Part shown: piece after piece, positions 1 through 7,507 of the stretch
Layout of the letters: every line of letters begins with the position of its first letter
Numbering within the stretch: the first letter of the stretch is position 1
NCBI RefSeq assembly: GCF_041320605.1
Contig: NZ_CP166679.1
Span: forward strand, 2,900,001 to 2,964,000
Direction of reading: 5' to 3'
DNA length: 64,000 bases
From: Arenibacter antarcticus
GTDB taxonomy: Bacteria; Bacteroidota; Bacteroidia; Flavobacteriales; Flavobacteriaceae
Notes under the pieces: generated by a model
Database searches by the model: none
Seen by the model: the letters and a program-made list of their open reading frames with translations, nothing else
Told to the model about the DNA's origin: nothing
Made by a program: the position numbers and the translations under genes

Positions 1-63
1 ATTCCATAATTTTATAAATTCTATTTGTAATAATCGCAACATATTCTGGAGTGGTTAGGCTTG

Positions 64-972
64 TTAATTTGGTGTTTGAGTGTTGTTGGTAAGGGTCAAG
101 AACTGCTCTTCTAGGCTCTCTTTGCGTTTAACCAAATGGGAAAGCACTATTCCTTTTTCAAACAAATCCCTGTTCAAGGTCATAGCATCCATCTCTTCTT
201 TTAGAATGGCGGTAATCATCCCATTCTCTTGTTTTACAGTGCCAAAACTGGCATGATTCCCCAGAAAATCGATCAAAGCGTCCGATTGCGTGGATTTTAA
301 TTCGAAAAAGCCGTGGCTGGCAAGCATGTCCTCTACACGCCCTGAATACAATTTTTCTCCTTTTCTTAGAATTACGACATGGCTGCATACCTTTTCAACT
401 TCGTCCAATAAATGCGAAGCCAATAAAATGGTGGTGCCCTGGGAAGCAATTTTTTTTATGATTTCCCTAATTTGATGAATGCCTTGGGGGTCCAACCCAT
501 TGGTGGGTTCATCTAGAATAAGTATTTCCGGATCATTGAGTAAGGCAGAGGCTATCGCCAACCGCTGCTTCATTCCTAAAGAATAGGTCTGAAACTTACT
601 ATTTTTTCGATCCAATAGTCCTACTAATTCCAGTTTCTCCTCAATTTTGTCTGTAGAAACTTCCTTGATTTTGCAAACTAATTTTAGGTTTTGAATCGCG
701 GTCATATACGGATAGAAGTTGGGGCGCTCTATAATAGCGCCCACCTTCTTTAAAGCCTGATGGGTAGAAGTGGTTCCATTGAACCAAGAGAAGCTTCCTG
801 AGCTACGATTTACTACATTCAGTACAATGCCAAGGGTGGTGGACTTCCCGCTTCCGTTTGGGCCTAAGATTCCGTAAACATTTCCTTTTTCAATGTTAAA
901 CGAGAGGTTCTTTACGGCAGTGAGGTAACCAAATTTTTTGGTTAGATTGGTAACAGTTAATATCGATTCCAA
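64..972 (-). CDS. ABC transporter ATP-binding protein (ABC-2/BcrA type)
   Basis: The 302-residue protein is the nucleotide-binding subunit of an ABC exporter. It has Walker A (GPNGSGKST, about residue 38), signature SLGMKQRL, Walker B LILDEPTNGLDP and the switch histidine in LLASHLLDEVE. The C-terminal 80 residues form the divergent tail usual in bacitracin/lantibiotic-type (BcrA/CcmA-like) ATPases that pair with an ABC-2 permease. The permease would be expected just beyond the left edge; a possible ATG on the same strand at position 7 cannot be confirmed. The only in-frame start is TTG, since no ATG lies between it and the upstream stop. Substrate is unknown. Confidence 0.9.
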   Translation of the reverse strand: MESILTVTNLTKKFGYLTAVKNLSFNIEKGNVYGILGPNGSGKSTTLGIVLNVVNRSSGSFSWFNGTTSTHQALKKVGAIIERPNFYPYMTAIQNLKLVCKIKEVSTDKIEEKLELVGLLDRKNSKFQTYSLGMKQRLAIASALLNDPEILILDEPTNGLDPQGIHQIREIIKKIASQGTTILLASHLLDEVEKVCSHVVILRKGEKLYSGRVEDMLASHGFFELKSTQSDALIDFLGNHASFGTVKQENGMITAILKEEMDAMTLNRDLFEKGIVLSHLVKRKESLEEQFLTLTNNTQTPN

Positions 973-1483
973 ATTGGGTTCGTTTTTCAGTTGTTTGTAT
1001 CTACTTGACGAACAACGGGTTGTTTTGTTACAATTTTACGGAAATAATATAGCTTTTACCACTTTTTATGGTTCCACCCGATAGTTGATTCTTCTCTTGG
1101 CAATACTATTTTTTAATGTGTTGAAAATTGATTCTCGTAGAATTGTCCGGTTCGCCATCGCTGTTGGCGTCTAAATTGCTGAGGTCGACTGGTCCATTTC
1201 TAAATATCTGTTTATCTTTATAATTTTATTGGAGTCCAATAGCTTCGATAAAACTCCAGACTTTTGTCATCGCGGTAAATTTATGATTTATAGGGCTAGG
1301 ATTGGTCTACAAAATTGCTATCTTATCAAACTGTGGAAGGGGCAAAAATCAGTTGTTGGATATCCCTTTTTTATGGTTTCAGATTTTAATTGATTTTATA
1401 GGATGCGTATCTTGTAAAAAAACGGCTTTTCTATGAAAACCCCGCATTTAAAATTTTTATTGGTGTAAAAAAAATAATACCCT
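973..1483. other. 511-bp intergenic region between divergent genes
   Basis: No intact gene is visible. On the minus strand an open stretch of 39 codons (1109-1225) encodes an acidic DxNxDGxxD motif (1145-1171) like those of EF-hand or thrombospondin type 3 repeats, and could be a remnant. A small hairpin (CGCCA/TGGCG, 1153-1169) and a short palindrome (ATTGGA-G-TCCAAT, 1228-1240) also occur. Promoters for both flanking genes should lie here, but I see no exact TAnnTTTG box. Confidence 0.4.
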
Positions 1484-2563
1484 ATGTCCGAAAAATTAAT
1501 GTCCAAGAAAAAGCCTGCCTATCCAGTCAGCAAAAAATTGGACGACTATTTGGAGCATTATAGTCGGAAAATTGAAATTCCAATTTTCTATGAAGATCTG
1601 CTTAGATTTTCAGGCTCTGTTGTGGTCTATGATTCCGATGATAAGGATACGCTTTGGGTAAGGGTCTATTACAGTGAGTATGATAGAATCGAAATAGACA
1701 TCAGTCTAAAAAAGGTGTATTCTATTCTACATTCGGATGGGAGTGATAGCATCTTCCCGTTCTTAAATGTAGATGCGGTGGACTTTTGTACCTTTGGGAA
1801 TTCCCAGCCCTTTAGAATCAAGGTTAGGAATATCCTGAATGATAACTTCACTTATTTTTATGTAAAAAAGACCGATGCTTCCCGAATCTATGGCTTGGAA
1901 CTAGAGCATATGTTGTCGCCCTATAATCTAAACTTTTTAGTGTATAAGGATACCTTGATCGAGGAGCATATAGCCGGAATTCCCGGAGATGTTTTTATTA
2001 AGGATATTTTACCCAACTGCACGGAATCTGAAAAATCGCAATTGGCAAAGGAATTTGTAAAGTTCAATGAACGTTGTATGATCCGACTTTTAGGAGATAT
2101 GCGGTCCTACAATTACGTGATTGTTCCTACCCACGATTTTGATCATGTGGTCTATAAAATACGGGCAATCGATTTTGATCAACAGTGCTACGAAGGAAAA
2201 TTGAAGGTATACCGCCCTCAATTTTTTAAGGAAAATTACCTCATGGTGATGTTGGTAAAGGAGAAATTACAACGTAATTCAGTTGATCAATATAAGATTG
2301 AGGAGCGATCCATAGTGGCAAAGCGGATTTTAAGTTCCGGGAACAGGATTAAGAGGTTGATGGCTATTAGTAGAGTAGACCATATTTCCAACCCAGAAAA
2401 TATTGCAGCCCTGTCACAACATATACATGAACTTACTGGGGATATTTCCTTTAAAAACTGTACCTCCATGGGAGAGGTGTTATCATTGGCACTGGATTTT
2501 GTAAGAAGAAATTATGAGGATGTCAGTATGAAACAAATTTTAGAGAATAAATATAGACAATAG
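1484..2563 (+). CDS. Uncharacterised protein with protein-kinase-like motifs
   Basis: I do not recognise this 359-residue soluble protein by family. It has no signal peptide or membrane segment. The middle resembles a kinase or aminoglycoside-phosphotransferase core: YVKK (lysine about 128, beta3-like), a glutamate-bearing helix (LELEHM, about 139-141), a hinge-like LIEEHIAG (158-165), GDMRSYN (D205, N210, the same D-to-N spacing as HRDLKPEN) and IDFD (D230/D232, DFG-like). The N-terminal 110 and C-terminal 100 residues look like separate helical or mixed domains. It stands alone between a divergent ABC ATPase and a convergent gene, and ends at a strong shared terminator. Kinase activity is an inference from motif order only. 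Confidence 0.6.
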   Translation: MSEKLMSKKKPAYPVSKKLDDYLEHYSRKIEIPIFYEDLLRFSGSVVVYDSDDKDTLWVRVYYSEYDRIEIDISLKKVYSILHSDGSDSIFPFLNVDAVDFCTFGNSQPFRIKVRNILNDNFTYFYVKKTDASRIYGLELEHMLSPYNLNFLVYKDTLIEEHIAGIPGDVFIKDILPNCTESEKSQLAKEFVKFNERCMIRLLGDMRSYNYVIVPTHDFDHVVYKIRAIDFDQQCYEGKLKVYRPQFFKENYLMVMLVKEKLQRNSVDQYKIEERSIVAKRILSSGNRIKRLMAISRVDHISNPENIAALSQHIHELTGDISFKNCTSMGEVLSLALDFVRRNYEDVSMKQILENKYRQ

Positions 2564-2599
2564 ATATAATCTCGGAGGTAAGCGCGGTTTCGTATTTAT

Positions 2600-2647
2600 A
2601 TAATAACTAAAAGGGGAAGCTTTATGGCTTCCCCTTTTAGTTATTAT
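2600..2647. terminator. Bidirectional terminator hairpin
   Basis: A perfect 21-bp inverted repeat (2600-2620 and 2627-2647) with a six-base loop lies between two convergent genes. The stem has A-rich and T-rich ends, so it can act as an intrinsic terminator on either strand. It touches the stop codon of the minus-strand gene. Confidence 0.85.
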
Positions 2648-2649
2648 TG

Positions 2650-3708
2650 TTAATTCTTCTGTTCCTTGTTGAAATAAATAAGGTAGTAATACATCTGACG
2701 GTCTTCGTCCCAGCCTTTTTCCACAAATTTTTGCGCTGAATCCGGATTGATAAAATCCAGTTTTATTTGGATATTGGTGTCTAGATTAATAACGTTTTTT
2801 ATTTTTTTCCTTGCATCGGATACTGCTTTGTTCGCAATGTCAAAGGAAGCAACGTCCTCAATGCTATATTTGGGTCCTTTTTCTTCTTTATAGTGCTTAA
2901 ATTCTGGGATAAGCTCTGGATTTTCCATTACCTCGTTCAAGAAGTTGGTTTCCTCAAAGGTATCGTTTTTGGCAAAATGGTTCACGGCCCTGTTCATAAA
3001 TAGGACTTCTTGTTGTTTGTCCTCGGCAGGCAAGACTACGTCCTTTGCAAAACTCTGACAAAATTTAAGATAATTTTTAGTTTTAAAATTATCGTCGGAT
3101 AGGGCCTCTACATCCAGGAAATTTTCTAACCAATATTTGGTATCATAGCGATTGCTATCTACAGATAATACTTTGTAGCCCTCTTCCTTATCGGTATTGA
3201 AGATTAAGCAACCTTTGTCCAGTTTATTAATGTTAATCCCTTGTTGTACCAAGATGTCTAAATTCCCTCCGTTTTCTTGAAATTGGAGAAAATCGTGCTT
3301 TAGTTCACTCTTAAAAATTCCAACGGCGTTTACCTTAACATTGTCCAGCATCAGATCAGTTAGATAGGCAATATATACCTCTCCGCTTTTTATATGGGGG
3401 TGGTTAGATTGCTCGAAGAGATGATTGGCAATTTTTTTTGAATTTTCATGAAGGCTGTCTGGATCCGTGAAAATATTATCCACAATCTTATAGAGTTCAT
3501 TGAACTCTAGATCTACCTCATTGGAAAAATGGAAATAGTTTTCTTCCTTCTCTCGAAATGGCTTGAAAAAATATTCCTTTAAGAGACCTGTGGTCTCATC
3601 ATTTAAGGCGAAGGGCTCCTCTGATAAAAAAATGCCTTCACTCTTGTTTTTGTTGCCCACTCGGTGAATGGAGATGGTTTCAATTTGAGTAGTATATAAG
3701 TTGATCAT
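2650..3708 (-). CDS. Nucleoid-associated protein (NdpA/YejK, NA37 family)
   Basis: The 352-residue protein matches the NA37 family of nucleoid-associated proteins (YejK in E. coli, about 335 residues) along its length. Recognisable parts are the N-terminal ETISIHRVGNK segment, the central SGEVYIAYLTDL and the middle stretch with YWLENFLDVEAL. It is cytosolic with no signal peptide. The family binds DNA; its cellular role is poorly defined. It appears monocistronic, with its 3' end at a shared bidirectional terminator. Confidence 0.85.
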   Translation of the reverse strand: MINLYTTQIETISIHRVGNKNKSEGIFLSEEPFALNDETTGLLKEYFFKPFREKEENYFHFSNEVDLEFNELYKIVDNIFTDPDSLHENSKKIANHLFEQSNHPHIKSGEVYIAYLTDLMLDNVKVNAVGIFKSELKHDFLQFQENGGNLDILVQQGININKLDKGCLIFNTDKEEGYKVLSVDSNRYDTKYWLENFLDVEALSDDNFKTKNYLKFCQSFAKDVVLPAEDKQQEVLFMNRAVNHFAKNDTFEETNFLNEVMENPELIPEFKHYKEEKGPKYSIEDVASFDIANKAVSDARKKIKNVINLDTNIQIKLDFINPDSAQKFVEKGWDEDRQMYYYLIYFNKEQKN

Positions 3709-3823
3709 AAGACTTTTCAGAAATTTAACGGTTAATGTACTAGTTGTATTGTCAGGTTTAGGTTGCCCTACCTATTAAATAAGGCATAAGTTTAACGTGA
3801 CAAGTGAAAGGATATTAGGAAGG

Positions 3824-4330
3824 TTAATTCCAATTTTCATCAAAATCCAAGTCTTCGTAATTGTCAAGGGTATTGTCAAAGTCGAATTCGCTTTCGTCGG
3901 CTTCAAACTTTTTTTCTGGTGGAGAATCCGGTACTTCGCCAAAACTAAAAAGTATATTGGGGTAAGATTGTCCATCAATTTTTTCAGTAATATCCGCTAG
4001 CTCCACAAAAAAGGTCCACATACTTAAGAAATCATATACATAGATAAGTTTGGGAGAGACTTCCGTTATGATATCGGTTAGGATGACTTGATTCATCAAT
4101 CGCAGATCAGAACCATTTTCGTTCATGTCGAACAAGGCTATTTCTTCATCCTGGATCCATTCATCGTCGCAGGTGTAGAAGGAGGCCATTTCATTTCCCA
4201 AAAAACCGAAAGCTTGGGTTATGGCGTCGTGAAGTTCTTCCATTGTATTGGATCCCTCTATTTCCATATCCCTAAAAATATCCTCCTCTGCGTCTAGAAT
4301 TATCCGTATTTTGTATATCATCTCGTCCAT
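3824..4330 (-). CDS. Plasmid pRiA4b ORF-3 family protein
   Basis: This 168-residue acidic protein carries the PRiA4_ORF3-like domain: MIYKIRIILD at the start, the helix MEELHDAITQAFGF, then YVYDFLSMWTFFVEL, matching the family pattern of YxYDFGDxWxH. The C-terminal 35 residues are strongly acidic (DESEFDFD onward). The family was named from plasmid and IS1096 passenger genes, but chromosomal copies are widespread and I see no mobile element here. A TAACTTTG box 14 bases upstream suggests its own promoter inside the end of ctaA... reading order on this strand places ctaA upstream. Function unknown. Confidence 0.8.
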   Translation of the reverse strand: MDEMIYKIRIILDAEEDIFRDMEIEGSNTMEELHDAITQAFGFLGNEMASFYTCDDEWIQDEEIALFDMNENGSDLRLMNQVILTDIITEVSPKLIYVYDFLSMWTFFVELADITEKIDGQSYPNILFSFGEVPDSPPEKKFEADESEFDFDNTLDNYEDLDFDENWN

Positions 4331-4343
4331 TTTTTTGTGGTGG

Positions 4344-4351
4344 CAAAGTTA
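4344..4351 (-). promoter_or_regulatory. Bacteroidota -7 box (TAACTTTG)
   Basis: An exact TAnnTTTG match on the minus strand lies 14 bases before the pRiA4b-like gene and overlaps the ctaA stop codon. No TTG -33 element is seen at the expected spacing, so the call is moderate. Confidence 0.45.
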
Positions 4352-5383
4352 CAAAGTTTTCCTCGTTTTAAATGCATTTATAACTTCCAAAGCTAAATAG
4401 GATTGAAATCCAAATAGGAGGGAAGCTATAACGAGATGTAAGGCTTGTGTCGAAAAGGGGAAATCTAAATAATACATGGCCATACCGGTAATCACTTCTA
4501 TCAGTAACATTAAAAGTACCCAATTGATCTTCGAATATCCCAAATTCAATTTGGTGATCCTATAAGCAAGATACAGATTTAAAAGCACTACTATTATAGA
4601 AAAGGAGCGATGTAGGTAGAAATAGACATCTGGAGCGTTTAACCAAAACTCTGGAGCATAGTCCCCGTAAACCATTATCTGTTCGTCTACAAATTGCCGT
4701 ACTTGAGTTCCTAGTACCACCTGTATTAAAGTGGCAAATAGGGTGATGAAAATTAAATATTTGACAGGTTTATCCGCTTTGTGCGACCTTGGTTTTTCAT
4801 TTGCTGCATTTAAGATATACAGTATCATGCCCACTATAATCAATGCCATAACCATATGTATGGTGATTTTTGCAGGTGCTAGTACGGAGTATACCACGGT
4901 AGCACCTAGCCACGCTTGGAAGCCCATGGCAAACACTACGACCCATGAGAGTATGGTAATCTTTTTTTGTTTTTTCCAGAGCCAAAATGATGCTATCCCC
5001 ATTATTAGGGTTCCTAGCCCCGCAAGGGCGCCAAAAAGGCGGTTGATAAATTCTACCCAAGTGTGCGTTGGATTAAAAACCGCATAGTCATGTTTGGTGT
5101 ACAGTTCCCAATTGTCATCCTTATAAGTGTTGGCAGTGATGAAATCTGACTTAGCTACGCGCAGGGTTTCTTCAACAATTATTACCTGACCTTTTTTAAA
5201 CTCCCTTTGTGGTTGCCATTCCAATTCAGAAATTTCCGTTGGAGGAATATAATAACCGAAACATTTGGGCCAATCAGGGCAGCCCATGCCACTTCCTGTC
5301 ATCCGTACTACTGCCCCCGCTATAATGACCAAATAGACCAAGACTAAAGCGATTTTGGTGATTTTTGTAAATTTATTTTGCAT
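4349..5383 (-). CDS. ctaA: Heme A synthase (CtaA/COX15)
   Basis: The 344-residue polytopic membrane protein belongs to the COX15/CtaA family, which oxidises heme O to heme A for cytochrome oxidase. Visible features are GAVVRMTGSGMGCPDWPKC near residues 22-41, with the conserved R-x-T-x-S-G-x-G-C-P-D-W-P, then HTWVEFINRLFGALAG (axial histidine region), HMVMALIIVGM and YLHRSFSIIVV. About eight membrane segments are apparent. The long loop between TM1 and TM2 (QREFKKGQVIIVEETLR onward) is typical of the longer Bacteroidota version. The gene stands alone, with a 118-base gap from cca. Confidence 0.93.
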   Translation of the reverse strand: MQNKFTKITKIALVLVYLVIIAGAVVRMTGSGMGCPDWPKCFGYYIPPTEISELEWQPQREFKKGQVIIVEETLRVAKSDFITANTYKDDNWELYTKHDYAVFNPTHTWVEFINRLFGALAGLGTLIMGIASFWLWKKQKKITILSWVVVFAMGFQAWLGATVVYSVLAPAKITIHMVMALIIVGMILYILNAANEKPRSHKADKPVKYLIFITLFATLIQVVLGTQVRQFVDEQIMVYGDYAPEFWLNAPDVYFYLHRSFSIIVVLLNLYLAYRITKLNLGYSKINWVLLMLLIEVITGMAMYYLDFPFSTQALHLVIASLLFGFQSYLALEVINAFKTRKTL

Positions 5384-5501
5384 TTGAAAGATTAATAGCG
5401 TTGTGAGAAATACTATTCTTTTATAAAAGCTTTTCTTCTGACTACAAACAATTCCGTAGACGGAAATTTATTTTAATCTGGGTCGTTTATCTGTTTGCCT
5501 A

Positions 5502-6926
5502 CTACTTGGCAATTAATCCCATTTCCTTTCCCTTTTTTAGCATTAGGGCGTGGGCCGCATGGTATTCATTTGGGATTTCCCCTTCTAAGATAGCCTCTTT
5601 AATTACTTCTTTTATAATTCCGATTTCCTTGGACGGCTTTAGATTAAAGGTGGCCATAATTTCCTCGCCACTTACCGGGGGTTGAAAATTCCTAACATGA
5701 TCGCGAGCCTCTACTTCTTCAATTTTTTGACGGACAATTTTAAAATTGTTTCTGTATTTCCGCTGTTTTTTGGAATTTTTGGTAGTGATATCCGCTTCAC
5801 ACAAGATCATAAGGGCCTCCACATTTTCCCCTGCATCAAAAATAAGTCGCCTTACTGCAGAATCGGTCACAAAATCTTCGGAAAGTACAATAGGCCTAGA
5901 ACTCATAAGTACCATTTTTTGAACAAATTTCATTTTATCGTTCAAGGGCATTCTTAGGCGTTTAAATAATTTATAGACCATTTTGGATCCTAAAAACTCG
6001 TGTCCGTGGAAGGTCCAACCTATTTTTTTATCAAATTTTTTAGTAGGAGCCTTACCAATATCATGTAGCAATGCAGCCCATCGCAACCAAAGATTTTCGG
6101 TATTTTCAGCGATATTGTCCACTACCTCCAAGGTGTGCCAAAAGTTGTCTTTATGTCGTTGTCCCTCAATCTCCTCTATTCCTTCTAAAGCCAATAATTC
6201 TGGTAGAATGTAGCTCAGGAGCCCCGATTTATGGAGAAGTGAAAATCCAATTGAAGGCTTTTTGCTCGCCAGAATTTTATTCAGCTCATCTACGATACGT
6301 TCATTGGAAATAATTTTTATCCGATCTTTATTATCGGCTATCGCTTTTAGGGAATCTGGGTGGATGGTGAAGTTTAATTGCGTGGCAAATCTAATGGCCC
6401 TCATCATTCGCAAAGGATCGTCCGAGTAGGTGATATTCGGGTCCAAGGGTGTCCTGATTAGTTCTCTTTTTAAATCCCCTATTCCATCAAAAGGATCTAA
6501 TAGATTCCCATAATCTTTCGGGTTTAAAGAGATTGCCAAGGCATTTATAGTAAAGTCCCTGCGTTTTTGATCGTCATCCAAACTACCATTTTCTACTACT
6601 GGCTTTCTGCTATCTCGGTGATAGCTTTCCTTTCTTGCGCCAACAAATTCGATCTCAATATCTTTATATTTGACCATGGCAGTGCCAAAATTTTTGAATA
6701 CGGAAACCTCTGAACTTCCTGGTAGTTTTGAGGCTACCTTGTGGGCAAGTTCAATTCCGCTGCCTATTGCAACGATGTCTATGTCTTTTGGAGTCCCTCT
6801 TTTTAAAAGGTAATCCCGGACATAGCCCCCAATAACATAGGCATCTATGGAAAGTTCCTTAGCGGCACTGGAAATGGTGGAGAATATAGGATTGTTTAAG
6901 GCTACTTCGTGGTTTGTCTTCGTCAT
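5502..6926 (-). CDS. cca: CCA tRNA nucleotidyltransferase with HD domain
   Basis: The 474-residue enzyme repairs or adds the 3' CCA end of tRNA. The N-terminal polymerase-beta-like head has YVIGGYVRDYLL and DIDIV (catalytic aspartates, about residues 31-60), then RRDFTINALAISL and the ERIVDELNKIL helix. A C-terminal HD phosphohydrolase domain carries HTLEVV and LLHDIGKAPT (about 250-295). Class II architecture. A poly(A) polymerase role is possible but less likely, since most Bacteroidota have this as the only family member. It follows the tsaC gene by two bases, so the two are co-transcribed. Confidence 0.92.
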   Translation of the reverse strand: MTKTNHEVALNNPIFSTISSAAKELSIDAYVIGGYVRDYLLKRGTPKDIDIVAIGSGIELAHKVASKLPGSSEVSVFKNFGTAMVKYKDIEIEFVGARKESYHRDSRKPVVENGSLDDDQKRRDFTINALAISLNPKDYGNLLDPFDGIGDLKRELIRTPLDPNITYSDDPLRMMRAIRFATQLNFTIHPDSLKAIADNKDRIKIISNERIVDELNKILASKKPSIGFSLLHKSGLLSYILPELLALEGIEEIEGQRHKDNFWHTLEVVDNIAENTENLWLRWAALLHDIGKAPTKKFDKKIGWTFHGHEFLGSKMVYKLFKRLRMPLNDKMKFVQKMVLMSSRPIVLSEDFVTDSAVRRLIFDAGENVEALMILCEADITTKNSKKQRKYRNNFKIVRQKIEEVEARDHVRNFQPPVSGEEIMATFNLKPSKEIGIIKEVIKEAILEGEIPNEYHAAHALMLKKGKEMGLIAK

Positions 6927-6928
6927 TA

Positions 6929-7498
6929 TTATTCTCTGATCACTTTAACCGTACCATCATTACCGAGTAGGATAATAGAAGATGGAGTGGTCTTTATTTT
7001 ATCACGCTCCAAATTTACTATATAGTCCACACCTTTTAAAATCTCCTTCGAGATTTCTTTAAAACAAGTTGGTGTAGCCTCTCCTGCAATATTGGCAGAA
7101 GTAGAGACGATTGGTTTCTTAAACCTTTTAATAAGGTTCTGGCAAAAGGTATCCGTTGCTACCCTAATGGCCAGGGTATTGTCATTGGTAACTAAGTTTT
7201 TGGCTATTCCCTTTGGGGATTCATAGACGATGGTTGTAGGTTTGGAGGCCAGGTCCATAATGTCATAGGCAAGATCGGGAACTTTGGTTACGTGTTGTTC
7301 CAACATAAAGTCGTTTCCCACCAAGCAGATCATGGTTTTGGTATTGGTCCTTTTTTTTAAGGCGTATATTTTGGCAACTGCCGCCTCATTAGTGGCGTCG
7401 CAGCCTATACCCCAAACGGTATCGGTAGGATATAAAATTAGACCGCCGTTGGACAGGATATCCAAACATTGGTGTACTTCGGTGCGAATGTCATCCAT
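6929..7498 (-). CDS. tsaC: L-threonylcarbamoyladenylate synthase (Sua5/YrdC)
   Basis: The 189-residue YrdC-domain protein makes threonylcarbamoyl-AMP from threonine, bicarbonate and ATP, the first step of t6A37 tRNA modification. Key segments are YPTDTVWGIGCDAT (residues 21-34), KIYALKKR (KxR substrate loop), ST-SAN in PIVSTSANIAGEAT and the C-terminal PSSIILL. It lacks the extra Sua5 C-terminal domain, so it is the short TsaC type. It sits 9 bases after the glycosyltransferase fusion and 2 bases before cca: two tRNA maturation genes at the tail of a surface-glycan operon. Confidence 0.92.
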   Translation of the reverse strand: MDDIRTEVHQCLDILSNGGLILYPTDTVWGIGCDATNEAAVAKIYALKKRTNTKTMICLVGNDFMLEQHVTKVPDLAYDIMDLASKPTTIVYESPKGIAKNLVTNDNTLAIRVATDTFCQNLIKRFKKPIVSTSANIAGEATPTCFKEISKEILKGVDYIVNLERDKIKTTPSSIILLGNDGTVKVIRE

Positions 7499-7507
7499 AA
7501 ATCAGTA

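Noticed and set aside
3824-4330. pRiA4b ORF-3 domain as a sign of a mobile element
   Set aside because: The family name comes from a plasmid and IS1096, but no transposase, terminal repeat or plasmid gene is nearby.
4731-5087. 118-codon frame antisense to ctaA
   Set aside because: Fully antisense to a well-supported gene, with no family resemblance.
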